This document shows, in pieces, positions 12,641 through 24,461 of a stretch of 64,000 bases of DNA; the stretch's first letter is position 1; each line of letters begins with the position of its first letter. The DNA is from Lumnitzera littorea (taxonomy: Eukaryota; Streptophyta; Magnoliopsida; Myrtales; Combretaceae). Below the pieces are notes generated by a model. It was given only the letters and a program-made list of their open reading frames with translations. It had not been told where the DNA came from and did not search any database. The position numbers and the translations under genes are program-made. The stretch spans positions 79,123,052 through 79,187,051 of the forward strand of contig JAMXBB010000004.1 of assembly GCA_024138015.1 (NCBI GenBank). The letters run 5' to 3'.

Positions 12641-13975
12641 TGTTACAACTCTACCACTTTGAGACATGACATATAATCTCTTGCGAAAAGGATACTCTTA
12701 TGTTAACCTACTAAAGACGAGTGCCAGTATACAAAAGGATAGCTGGTGAATTCTTTGATGTCTTTGCTCGAATACGGTCTTCTCTGCATAGACCCCTACC
12801 CAGCTACCAACTTGTTAAATGAAGAAGCCAAGGTGACTATGCATCGAGCCCAACTCCAATCTTTAGACATGACAAGTATCAAGGTCGAATTACCGTGTAC
12901 CGAGGTTGAAGCCTCAACATGCAGAGCTCTACTTATTTAGCTTACAAAATAGCAGCATCCCTCTTTCATCTCGGTAGTTCCAAATATTACCATCTACAGC
13001 AACCATAACTTTACACAGCTTAGTTATTACGTCCTAAGAATCACTAATGTGAACTTATTGACAGGCTGCCACCTGTCCTTACTTTTTCTAACATTTGTGT
13101 TATATTCCCTTTTTGTCATTTGTACTATTTATTCTTTTTCGTACATTCTAGGAATCTCCTTTTTCATTGTCTTTTATGCCATTTTCTTTATTTGTATTGT
13201 TGTCCTAAAGGACTTATTATAAATAATCTTTTTACTGTAGCTGCAAGGCATCTTAGATCCTTTCAAATATTAAATATACTCGTTCTTATGAGATATCCCT
13301 CTCTGAGTACAATTTCCTTAAGGATAAAGCCAATAGAAGTATCCAAACTTTTATATTTTTTTCATTTTAGTACCTAAATTTTAAATTTTTTTATTTTAGT
13401 ATCTCAACTTTTTAAATGAAGCAAATTAATCTCTTTGTTATAATGACCGTTATAAAAAATACTTATTTTTTCATTTTAAAAAGTTGAAGTACCAAAATGA
13501 AATAAAAAATTAAGTTTGAACACTAAAATGGAAATCAAAAGAAAGTTGATGTACTTATATTATTATTCTATTATTTTATAATAACAACTGTTATAACGGA
13601 GATCATAATTTGTCTCATTTAAAAAGCTAAGATACTAAAATGAACAAGTTTAAAATTTAAATACCAAAACGAAAAAATATGAAAGTTTGGGTATTTTTAG
13701 TACCTTTATCCCAATTTCCTTACACTTTTATCTAATCTTGCCGAGTAGCTTAAGATTAGTGATGAGTAGACCTTAACATTAGCTTATAAGTCACATCAAA
13801 TGAAGTGTTAAGTCATGTTCTGTTCGTTGGTGCATTACATCCTTTAAGCAGCTCTACGGAAGCTACTGTATTTGCCGATCCTTCCATTCTAATTTTCTTC
13901 AATATCTCAAAGGACCCACTTGGGTACTATTCTCTATAGTAAGTCCTAGTAATTATTGAGCTCTTAGGCACATCA
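12641..13975 (+). repeat. E1 5' LTR, with an inserted MITE
   Basis: It begins TGTTACAAC and ends near CACATCA, 8 nt before the PBS-like site. Without the MITE and its duplicated target it is about 930 bp. The matching 3' copy lacks about 42 bp just before its end (after AGGACCCACT). The copies differ by many transitions, so the insertion is old. The TATAAATAATC at about 13215 could be the LTR TATA region (inference). Confidence 0.8.
13321..13711. mobile_element. 391-bp foldback MITE (Mutator-like candidate) inside the E1 LTR
   Basis: The element starts AGGATAAAG and ends CTTTATCC. Its two halves are an imperfect inverted repeat over nearly the whole length. For example, the left arm has CATTTTAGTACCTAAATTTTAAA and the right arm carries the reverse complement in altered form, around a centre with GACCGTTATAA and ACTGTTATAACGG. 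It is flanked by a perfect 11-bp direct repeat, CAATTTCCTTA (13310-13320 and 13712-13722). The related LTR copy at 25332-25763 has this target sequence once, with no insert. Long TIRs and a 9-11 bp duplication point to a Mutator-type source. There is no transposase gene. Confidence 0.88.
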
Positions 13976-13983
13976 TATAATTC

Positions 13984-13995
13984 TAGTATTAGAGC
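13984..13995 (+). other. E1 primer-binding site, decayed
   Basis: TAGTATTAGAGC follows the 5' LTR. It matches the plant initiator-Met tRNA primer site TGGTATCAGAGC except for two changes, both G/C-to-A/T transitions. Its place between LTR and gag supports the assignment. Confidence 0.65.
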
Positions 13996-14186
13996 TTGAG
14001 GTTATGATTGAGAGCTAAGTTTCAAAGTAGTTGATCTTGTTATGGTGTGTGTTAGTGTGTTTTGTTTTACTATGTTTTCTTTCGAAAAAATAGAGCAAGT
14101 TCCGAATCATTGTAAGAAATTGTATTATCAAGTTGTATGAGGATTTTCTGTTAATGTAGTTGATTTTTTATAGTTTTGTATTGAAA

Positions 14187-17100
14187 ATGTCAAATCCTAA
14201 TGTCTAAGGAGAGATTAATGATATTGAAAGTGATGCTCATGGTGGTGATTATGTCCTACAACAAACCCTACGAACTACTGAAGCACAGATACAAGACTTT
14301 ATTGCCATTGTTGCAAAATTGGCTATTACTAAACAAAGGGTTGTTGAGACTAAGCCACAAGAGAGAGTTGTTGTTGAGTAGGGCCAAAAAGTGAGAGATA
14401 GGCTGAGAAGACAGTGAAGCTTTCAACATAAACCCAACTCCTCCCTAACATGCTGGCAGAGTTGTGAGAAGGAGACTCGAGTTGGATGAAGTCGAGGAGT
14501 ATGAGGAGGAGGAGGAGCAGGAGGAGTAGTATGATGGAGTAGAGGAGCGTGAGCTGAGGGCTCCTAAGGGAGCTAAGCATCTTAAGGTGCAGAATCCGAG
14601 TTTTAATGGGTTTGGTAGTGTTGATGACTACTTAGACTAGGAGGAGAAGACTGAAAAGATATTTGACTTTTATGATTACGAAGATTCTATTCGTATTCGA
14701 GTGGCTATGTTAGGATTTTCTAAGTATACAGTAATGTGGTGGAAGAAGTTACAAAATGTGCATTAGAGAGCCTGACATAAAGTCCGAACATGGAACGAGA
14801 TGAAAAGAGTCTTAAGAAGTAGATTCATTTCCGAACACTATGAGTAAGACACTTTCCAACATCTCTAAGACTTGAGACAAGGTTATAGATCAGTAGAAGA
14901 GTATGTTCGAAAGTTATAGTTGCTGATGATTAGATGTGATGTTGATGAGCCCGAGACATGAGCTATAGTACAATTTATTTTTAGGCTAAGGACTAAAATT
15001 GGTAACATAGTGGAGATATAAAGGCTTGGAACTCTAGATGAAACCATTCGAGCACCACAGAGGGTCGAAAGGCAGCGAAGGAATCAGATTAGCCGAGTGC
15101 TGAGCAATCGACTTGGCTTACCAAGCAAAATTGGTATGTCGAGCCAACTAAGATATGACTGAGCTCAATTCAATTCCGAAGTGGATTGCCGAGGTTAGAT
15201 ACTGAGTAGGCTTGATGATGGTCGAGGCAAGAGTAAGGTTGAGGAGTTCAAGGTCAGGAAAGACCAAGGTTAGAGCTCAAGGAGGAAGAGTTAGTGCCCG
15301 AATACACATGTCATGACCATCAAGGGAGATAAGCCCTAATTCAAAGTGGAGAGTGCTAGTGAAGGAGAAGATGAAGTAGGAGTCAATCAATTGCCAGAAG
15401 AATTCTAAGAAGATTCTAATGCCGTGACCCTACCAAAAATAGGACCTGAATATGTTTTTATTGTACAACGATCTCTTGGTACCTTTGTATCTAACGAGAA
15501 TGAGCAAAAGGAAAAACTCTTCCATACAAACTACCGAGTAGATGGCAAGCTTTGTCCATTACTCATTGACGAAGGGAGTTTTACCAATATAATAGCATAG
15601 GGAGCAATTAAAGCTATAAAATTGCTAACCTACCTACACTCTAAGCCATACAAGATTCATTGGCTAAATGAGAAGGGAGGTCTATCTATTGCCGAGCATT
15701 GTAGCGAAAGTCCTTAATGATTTCTCGAGCCTAATTTTCTAGAGATGTCAAGATATAAGAATGTGTGCTCTTATTAGTCAAGAAACTTCTAAAGAAATGA
15801 GAGTTAGGAACTTTACTTGTCAAGGTGTAGACTTTACTATAGGAGTATGCTAACCTGTTTCCTACAGAGATGTCGAGAGGTTTACCACCAATTAGAGGTA
15901 TAGAGCATTATATTAACCTTCAACTTGGAGCTACTCTACCTAATTGACCTACCTATTGGCTCAATTTTGAGTAAGCTGTCGAGTTGAAGAAATAAGTTGA
16001 TGAGTTGATCGACTGCGGACATGTTCGAGAAAGCATGAGTTCCTATGCTGTGCCAGCTATCCTAATGCCGTAAAAGGATAACTCATGGAGAATGTGTATC
16101 AATAGCCAAGTAATCAACAAAATCACTATCAAGTACAGATATCTAATTCTATGGTTAGATGATATGCTCGATGAGTTGTATAGTGCCCAAGTCTTTTCAA
16201 AGATTGATCTTAGGAATGGCTACCATCAAATACGAATACGACTCGAAGATGAATAGAAGACTTCTTTCAAAATAAAGGATGGTCTATTCGAATGGATAGT
16301 GATGTTATTTGGTTTAACAAACGCATTGAATACCTTTTATGCGACTCATAAACTATGTTTTGAGAACATAGTGTGATGTTATATACTTTGATGATATACT
16401 AGTATAAAGTGCCGACCTCATCTCTTATGTTGTGCACTCAAAATCTATGTTTGATATTCTTCGTGCCGAGTACTTATTCGACAATTTGAAGAAATGTGTG
16501 TTCTATTAAAGGGAGGTAGTATTTCTTAGATAGGTTGTTTCCGAAGGAGGTATCAAAGTTGATGATGAAAAAGTTTGAGCTATTCTCGAATGGCTGATGC
16601 TAACTAGTGCTGCCAAAGTAAGGAGTTTTCATGGTTTAGCTTCATTTTATGAAAGATTCATTTAGAACTTTAGTTTCATAGCTGCTCCACTGATATAGTT
16701 AACCAGGAAAAACTCTGAATTCAAATGGTCCAAGAAAGCTCAGAGAAGCTTTGATGAGATTAAGTCTAAGTTGACTTCTACCCCAGTACTCGTCCTACCA
16801 AACTTTGAGAAAGTTTTTGAACTAGAATGTGATGTATCTAGAGTTAGCATTAGAGTTGTTTTTATGCAAGAATACCTACCAATTTCCTATTTCAGTAAGA
16901 AGCTTAGAGGTACCATACTAAATTATTCGGCATATGACAAGGAGTTTTACGCCCTTGTCTAGGCACTTCAAAATTGGCAACACTATTTACTGTCGAGAGA
17001 GTTCACCATCTATATAAACCATGAATCTCTCAAGTATCTTAAAGGGTAGCAAAAGCTTTCTTGACGTCATGCTAAATAGGTTAAGTTCCTGGAAACTTTT

Positions 17101-18490
17101 TGTTATGTCATAAGGTACAAGAAGGGGAGTGCCGACATTATGGCTAACATACTCTCTTGCCAACGTTTTCTTATTATGGCATTGCAAGCTAAGATACTTA
17201 GATTTGGCACCCTGTCTGATCGGTATGAACATGATCCATATTTAGACCCTTAGTAGTCAAGTGCTACGTAGGAGGAGTAATGGAAGGATTCTATCTAAGC
17301 CAAGGGTTTCTGATGAAGAGAAAGCAAGTTTGTGTATTGAGTGGTTCTACGGGGGAATTACTTGTTCGAGAAGCCTATGCTAGGGGCTTACTAAGCCACT
17401 TTAGTGAGAAGAGATTGTCTGAGTTACTAAAAGAACATTTCTATTGGCCAGGGATGATGGAGAATGTACACCAAGTTCTTGAACGATGCGAGATTTGCAA
17501 ACATGCCAAGGGAAGAAAGGAGCTGTATGGAGAGTACGCACCTTTACCTATACCAAAACACCCGTAAATTGATTTGAGAATGAATTTCATGCTTAGCTTA
17601 CTCGAAATATCACAAAGACATGATTCTATTATGGTGGTGGTTGATTGGTTCAACAAGATGAGCCACTTCATTCCATGCCTCACAATCAATGATGCTTTAT
17701 TTGTTGCTAACCTCTTTTTGTAGAAAATTGTGCGGCTACAAGGAGTACTAAGGAATATTGTGTCTAATCATGATTTGAAGTTCATAAGCCTCTTCTAGAG
17801 AACCCTGTAGAAGAAGCTTGGCATTAAGCTCAAGTTTAGTACTTCTTATTACTCGTAGATAGACGGCTAGACAAAAGTTATGAACAGAATAGTTAGCAAC
17901 CTCCTTGGAGCTACTATTAGGAAGAATTTACATGATTGAGATTTATGCCTACCCATCGTTGAGTTCGCTTACAACAGCACCACTTATAGCTCGATAGGAA
18001 AGTCACATTTTGAGGTTATCTATGGAATTAACCCGAACTTACCCTTAGACATGATTATCAACCCAAGCTCCCAACAAGAAAGTCAATCTGGCTTGCAACG
18101 TACCAAGGAGTTCCAAAAGTTGCATTAGAAGGTTATCGAATAACTAACCAAGACTGTGGCCCGAAAAAAGGAATAAGGAAATTGAGGAAGAAGGCGAGTC
18201 AATTATAACCTAGGAGACCTTATCTGGATCTACCTCAACAAGGAGCGTTTCCCAGGGAAGAAGATAAACAAGTTATCCTTTAGGTCAAACGGACCTTTTA
18301 AGATCCTTCGGCGTGTCAATGACAATGCCTATGAACTTAACCTACTAGAAGGATATGTAGTATCTTTTACTTTCAATGTTGCCAACTTGACACTCTATGT
18401 GCCTGAAGAAGAAGAAGACCAAGATTTGAGGGCAAATCTTCAACATCTTCGGGAAATTGATGAATTACCAACCTTTGGCCGCCTCACTAA
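14187..18490 (+). pseudogene. E1 gag-pol polyprotein, degenerate
   Basis: The frame opens MSNPNV followed at once by a stop, then GEINDIESDAHGGDY. Gag: an acidic E-rich run near 14480-14530 and VQNPSFNGFGSVDDYLD, with W-rich capsid-type sequence after it. Protease: LLIDEGSFTN with the Asp at 15568. RT: about 15890-16560, with YFDD at 16384-16395. RNase H-type sequence: about 16700-17200. Integrase: HHCC zinc finger with CEICKHAKG (about 17390-17515), first Asp in VVVDWFNK (17643), second in SNHDLKF. The expected third residue, Glu, reads Lys (17874). A GPF module (SNGPFKILRRVNDNAYELN) follows near 18285-18350. No chromodomain is seen. More than 30 stops, most TAG where Gln is expected, break the frame. 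It cannot make protein. Confidence 0.88.
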
Positions 18491-18927
18491 TGTAAGCCTC
18501 CGAGACCTACAGTCTTTCACAAGGAAGATACTCTCAAGTTAGCCTCTCGAGGACAGGCACCAATATACGAAAGGACAGTAGACAAATTCCCTAAGGTCTT
18601 AGCTTAGATGCATTCTTCTTTGCATAAACCCCTACCCAGTCACCAACTTACTTAGTGCAAAGGCTGACCTACTGAACACCGAGGTTAAAGTGACTGTGCA
18701 TCGAGCCTAACTCCAATCTATAAACATGATAAGTACAGAGGCCAAGTTATCAAGTGTCAAGGCAGAGGCCTTAACATGCCGAGCTCTACTTATTCAGCCT
18801 ATAAAACAACATCATCTCTCTTTCATCTCGATAATTCCATATATCATCCATCTATAGCAACCACAACTTCATCGTAGCTCAGCTAATACGTCCTAAGAAT
18901 CACCAATATGAACCCATTGACAGGCTG
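18491..18927 (+). repeat. E1 3' LTR, left part (before nested E2)
   Basis: It starts TGTAAGCC after the pol remnant. The blocks CCCCTACCCAG, CGAGCC-AACTCCAATCT and GCCGAGCTCTACTTATT are shared in order with 12740-13068 of the 5' LTR. It stops at GACAGGCTG, exactly where the 5' copy continues into CCACCTGTCC. Confidence 0.82.
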
Positions 18928-19743
18928 TGGTGTAAACCATAACCAAGAACAGACAAAGCCAGTCACTAGATGGGTCTAAACTTGTAGAAAGCTCAAAAGA
19001 ACTAAAGGAAGAGAGTGCAAAAAGGAATAAATGACGAATGAAAGTTAAGCAAAACCTACGAATAATTCCAGAGGATGTGACGCACCAATGGAACTTCCAA
19101 GGACTCATGGCACAATTTGATATGATGCATGAATCAGTCTGGTGAGGTTACTCGCCACCTAACCTTGCTCAAGGGTTAGGATAAAAGTGATGCTGAGAGT
19201 AAACATGGTATTTATGTAAGAAAGAAAATACTCAATGTGCATTTAGAATAATCTGCCCTTACAGCTACAAGTACAAAGGTATTTATGCCCATAAGTTAGG
19301 GCAACTTGCCTAAAAAGAAAAAGACAAAAAGGGCATTTCCTAAGGAAGTAATGTACAAGATACAAAAGGGGTAAAAATGGGTATATAAGAAAAACAATCA
19401 TTGATGTAACAGATTTTACACATGATATTGTATACGTAGCGATGCTATATTGGTGAGGTTGTTAGAAGATGTGAACAAATGGCTTAGTTAATCTGGACTC
19501 TCTTTCTCGGCTTCTCAACAAGGAAGGTACCGAATGAATGGTTGGCTTGGGCGTGAGTGAGTACTCTTCAATTTAGCGTACTACAGAAAAATAAGTAGTC
19601 ATATGACTTAGCATGAAGGATGACTTGGCAAGGAAGTACTCAGCCTCAGTAGGGGTCAGCTGGAACAGAAGGATTCATCGTGCTAGTCCCTCTAGTTTTC
19701 GGGTTCAACTGTAGGTCAGAGGTCCGGTAGTCTGATTCCTATA
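18928..19743 (-). repeat. E2 3' LTR
   Basis: On the + strand it begins TGGTGTAAACCATAACCAA and ends near GATTCCTATA. It aligns along its length with 24462-25331. Shared landmarks are GATGTGACGCACCAATGGAACTTCC, TACCTAAAAAGGAAAAGA-type text and CCTCAGTAGGGGTC. An open frame on this stretch (18893-19108) is only LTR sequence, not a gene. Confidence 0.88.
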
Positions 19744-22700
19744 ATTCCCTCTAAGTTGTTTTGGATTTAGGATTAAATTCAAATGGTCTTTGCTCAGTTC
19801 TCTATTAGGGTGATATAGACTGAGATCGGCAATGTTGAAGGCATTAGAAACCCCATAGCCCTTAGGTAATTCCAATCTATAGGCATTATCATTGATCTTT
19901 TGGAGAATTTTGAAAGGTCCTTCCACTCTTGCAAATAATTTGTTCCTCCTCTTGTTCGAGAACCGTTCCTTGCTGAGGTGCAACCACACCAAGTCTCTCG
20001 ATTGAAATTGTTTAGCCATCCTACCCTTGATCTTTACTCGCATTCTTCTTACAGCTTGGTCAATGTATCGAATGACCTTATCATATATGTCTGAGGGATT
20101 GTGCTTTGACCGAGGCGTTAAGGTCCTCTTGCGCGAGTACTGGTACAAGGGTATAGTTGAGGGGCAACTCGAGATTGAATCCATAGATAACCTCAAAAGG
20201 AGTCTGTTTAGTAGTATCATGTACTGTTTGGTTGTAGGCAAACTAGACCACTAGTAAGCAGACGTCCCAATCAACCAAGTTCTTACCCATTGTAGCTCGG
20301 AGCAGTGATCCCAAAGTACAATTAACCACCTCTGTTTAGCCTTCAGTTTGAGGGTAACATGAGGTACTGAAGAGTAATTTAATCCCAGCCAATGCCACAA
20401 GGTTCTCCAGAAATGGCTCAAGAACTTTGAGTCTTTTTTGGAGACTACACTTTTCAATATACCGTGTATCCATATAATCTCCTAAAAGAAAAGAGAAATA
20501 ATAGCTGAAGCATCATTAGTCTTGGAATAAGGCACGAAGTGTGCCATCTTGTTGAACCTATCCACAATGACCATTACAGAATCTTTGACTCAAGCAGTTC
20601 GCGACAGTCTAAGAACAAAGTCCATGCTCAATTTAGTCCACGGCCTCATTAGAATAGGTAAGGGCATTACTCTCCCTTGCTCGACTCAACACTTGGCCTT
20701 CTGGCACACTGTATAACTTTCAACAACTCAGTACACATTTCTCCTCATTCACAGCTAAAAGAATTGGCCATTCAATAATTCACAGGTCTTCCCTTCTCTA
20801 AAATGTTCGGAGAGTCCTCTACTATGGACTTCTTTAATTAATAGCTCCCTCAGTGAACAAATCAGTACGCATAATTTTCCACCTTAGAACAAGTAGCCAT
20901 CCTCCACATGATACTCGTCCACTGTCCTCCCATCGATGCATTGCAAAATTATGGGTCTGAAGTGTAGACCCTCAGAGTACTGTACTTTGATACTTATGAA
21001 CCTAAATAGCTGGGTCTACAGTTCAGATAAAAGCGCATGCCTTCTCGAAAGATCATTTGCAACTACATTGCTTGTATTTTATTACAAAATTGAATCCTTC
21101 AAGGAATTAAACCCATCTCACTTGCTACTTCGACAACTTAGTTTGACTTCGGAGGTACCTTTGTGATTTATGGTTAGTATATATAACAAATTCTCTCAGC
21201 AATAAATAATGCTGCCATATTTGCAGTGCTCGAATCAATGCCAAAAGGTTTTTGTCATACACGAAGTAATTCAACCGAGGTCTTCGGAGCTTCTTACTGT
21301 GGAAGGCAATTGGTTAGCCCTCCTACATTAAGACAACACCTATTCCAATGCTTGATGCGTCACATTCTAGCTCAAAAGTTTCATTAAAATCAGGTAATAC
21401 TAAGACTAGGGTAGAGGTCAATCTTTCTTTTACCTTGGCAAAGCTTCTCTCCTCCCTTTCTCCCCATCGGAAGTCAGTGTTTTTCTTTGTTATTTCAGTA
21501 AGTGGCTTAGCGAAGGTATTGAAATTCCTAATGAATCTTCTGTAAAATGAAGCTAGTCCGTAGAAACTTCTCATGTTGACATAAGCAATAGGTGTCAGCT
21601 ACTCAACAATTGCTCGGATCTTTTCATCATTGACTCATAAGCCTCCTCCACTGACTACATAGCCTAAGAATATCACTTTCTCCTAGCAAAATCAACACTT
21701 CTTTTGATTGTCGAATAATCTCTTAACACAGAGGATATCCAGGACTGCTTTGAGATGTTCGTAGTGACTCGGTATATTAGCATTGTAGACTAGGATGTCA
21801 TCAAAGTACATTACGACACACTTCCTTATGAGATGTCTTAATACATGGTTCATTAGTCTTATGAAAGTGTTCGGGGCATTCAACAAGCCGAAGGGCATGA
21901 CCATCCATTCGTAAAGTCTATGACAAGTCTTAAACACAATCTTCCACTCATCCCCTAATTTCATGTAGATTTGAAGGTAACCAAATTTAAGATCAATCTT
22001 ATTGAAAATCTTGGCTCCACTTAGTTCATCCAATATGTTTTCTAGCCTCAGGATCCAATACCTGTATTTGATCGTGATGTTGTTCATAGCTCGACTATCT
22101 ATACATATTCACCAGGTTTCATCCTTCTTCGACACTAAAAACATTGGTACAACACAAAGGCTGAGACTTTCTTTAATGTATCCCTTCTTAAGCAACTCAT
22201 TGACTTGGCGTTGGAGCTTAGAAGCTTGTTTGGGATTCATCTGATAAGCAGGCTTATTTGGCAAAGTGGCACCGGGTACTAAATCAATAAGGGGCAACCC
22301 TTCAAGTAACTATTCTAGGAACAGGTTGGTATATTCATTTAGCAACTCCTTAATTTCCTAAGATAGCTCACCTCGCTCCTTCATTGCCAATAGTCACTTA
22401 ACCAATAAAAAGGTCGACTCATCAGCATTAATGGCCTCTCGGAGCTTAGCTCTGCTCATCACCAGAGCTTTTTTTTATCCACGAGCAAGTTTTGTCTATA
22501 ACTTATTAACTTCTCTCGATGTCATCGGATTCAGTGTGATCTTTTGGTCATCCTTCTACATCATATATGTGTTTCTGTAGCCGTCATGTATAACTCTCCT
22601 ATCAAATAACCATAGCCTACCTAGCAATACGTGAGATGCACACATAAGTAGTACGTCGCAGAGAATCTGGTCAGAGTAGTTCCTTATAGTGATTGGTAAT

Positions 22701-23125
22701 AGTATTTGTTAAGTGACATGTAATGTTCCTTTCTCACTCAACCAGTACAACTTGTATGGCCTTAGATGTACAATAGTCGACAACTTCAATTTTGAAACAA
22801 GATCAGCTAATGCCACATTGGTGTAGCTTCCATTATCCACGATAAGGGTGTACACTTGATCATTCGCCTTATAGGTGGTATGGAACAAATTCTCTCTTTG
22901 CTCTTCTTCTCGCGAAGGTTCCACGTTCATAGTACATCGGACGACTATGAGTAATTTATCTAAGTCTTCAGCAAACACGTTCTCCTCAATTAGCTCTTTC
23001 TCAACACTTTTTTTCTCGGTAGGGATCTCCTCCTCCTCGGGTTCTTCATCCATACTGTCTACTTTTAGCTTCGAGACATCTTCCTTGATGACCATTGTCC
23101 TATGGTTTGGATATTGAGTAACCAC
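19705..23125 (-). pseudogene. E2 pol (protease, RT, RNase H, integrase), degenerate
   Basis: Read 3' to 5' on the + strand. Protease: LIVDNGSYTN with the Asp at about 22837. RT: two in-frame pieces (22297-22109 and 22087-21692) separated by one stop after DETW, a CGA-to-TGA type change; the active-site motif YFDD is in VVMYFDDILVY. RNase H-like part: about 21574-21000, with FELECDASSIGIGVV. Integrase region: about 21000-20300. C-terminal GPF module: 20241-19705 (EGPFKILQKINDNAYRLELPKGYGVSNAFNIADLSLYHP). No chromodomain is visible. Stops sit mainly at Gln, Arg or Trp codons. Same lineage as E1 and E4 by motif wording. Confidence 0.87.
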
Positions 23126-24269
23126 ATGTCCAAACCCTTGACACTTAAAGCACTTTATCTGGCTTGTCTTCTTGCCAGACCCTTACCCTTACTCATAAGT
23201 TTAGGTTGGTAGTTCGTTATTGGATCAACCTTTCTACTTGGCTCGAACTCAACCTTTTTGCTCTACTCGATATTAGGCAAAGTTCGGTGACTTCCCTGCC
23301 CAAGTCGGCTAGTCGGTGTTCTGGTCGACATTCGACCTTTTCTCTACATCTCTACTCATTGGGTAATCCTAACAGCTTCATCCATTGTGGTGAATCATTG
23401 AAGCTCCATAATGTCTCGAATATCACCTCTCGGTCCAATAACAAACCTTAATACAGTTCAAGTTGGTGGTTTCTTTACCTTGTAATGGATTATGAGCATT
23501 TGAAACTCTTGAACATACTTGTCAATAGTTTAACCTCCTTGTCTCAACTCCTAAAGTCGAGTGAAAGTATCTTGAAGATAAGTTTCCGGCATCAATCTAT
23601 TCCTAAGTATTCTCTTCATTTCGAGCTAAGTATTCATCTCTCGGTAGCCCACTCATCTCTTCATCATCTGAAAGTTCTTCCCCCACATGGTGGGTATGGT
23701 GGCATATCCGAAGAACTCAATAGCAACAATTCTCACTTTCTTGTAATCCTCATACTGATAATAATCAAATATACACTCCACCTTCTCTTCCCATTCTAGA
23801 TATTCGTTAGCATTCCCAGATCCTTTGAAACTCAGAATCCGAAGCTTTACATGGTCAGATACTCTAAGGATTCGTATGTACTCTTCTTCAAAATACTCTT
23901 CTTCTTCCTCCTCCCGTCCCCATCCTCGTCCCCGTCCCCATCCTCGTCCTCGTCCCCGTCCTCGTCCTCGTCCTCTTCATCAAGCTCTCTCAAGTCTATT
24001 CTTCGCCTTACTCATCCACCTACTCCCTCACCTTAAACGGGTTGAGCTGGGTTCTAACCTCTAACAAGTTGAGTAACTTGTAGGGTGTTTTGCGTGGCCT
24101 CAGTGGGTTTGCAAGATAGTGCATAAACAGCTCAGGTCAAATCCACTAAGAGGTTAACTACCTTATCAAGTCTCTCGTCAGTGCTTTTAGGAGTTCCTCG
24201 AGATTGTCGTCCATGGTGGACAACTTCACTATCATCACTAATACCAATATTCATATTCGGGTCAGTCAT
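23100..24269 (-). pseudogene. E2 gag, degenerate
   Basis: The likely start is the ATG at 24269 (MTDPNMNIGISDDSEVVHHG); the upstream codons are LTR-adjacent leader. A GC-rich repeat at about 23905-23990 gives an Arg-Gly run and then an all-Glu run (EEEEEEYFEEEY). Next comes capsid-like sequence, WEEKVECIFDYYQYEDYKK. Near 23110-23160 is a zinc knuckle CFKCQGFGHVVTQY, a CX2CX4HX4C motif whose last Cys is Tyr. Several stops interrupt the frame. The order gag, knuckle, protease fits gypsy elements. Confidence 0.8.
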
Positions 24270-24441
24270 TTTTTTTCTCACAGATTCAAGCTCAAACAAA
24301 CACTTCATGAAATTAACAATTAATAATATAGCGCTCAAATGAACACAGTAACTTGCTTTGCTTTGCTTCGCTTCGCTTCGCTTCATATACGCAAAACAGA
24401 GTATAATAGAACTTCGAAAACATATGTCAACTCGAACAAAA

Positions 24442-24458
24442 CCTCCGCTTTGATACCA
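24442..24458 (-). other. E2 primer-binding site (initiator-Met tRNA type)
   Basis: On the minus strand, TGGTATCAAAGCGG lies 3 nt after the 5' LTR. It differs by one base from the usual plant site TGGTATCAGAGC over the first 12 positions. Confidence 0.75.
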
Positions 24459-24461
24459 AGA

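Noticed and set aside
13321..13711. Alternative view: local duplication inside the LTR rather than a MITE
   Set aside because: The insert has inverted, not direct, internal repeats and is flanked by target copies that are single in the other LTR.
19705..20241. Longest continuous minus frame in E2 as an independent host gene
   Set aside because: It contains the GPF module and C-terminal end of a gypsy integrase, in line with pol upstream and the LTR downstream.
23825..24064. Pro-Arg and Ser-rich open frames on the + strand
   Set aside because: These are antisense readings of the repeat coding for RG/Glu in E2 gag on the minus strand.
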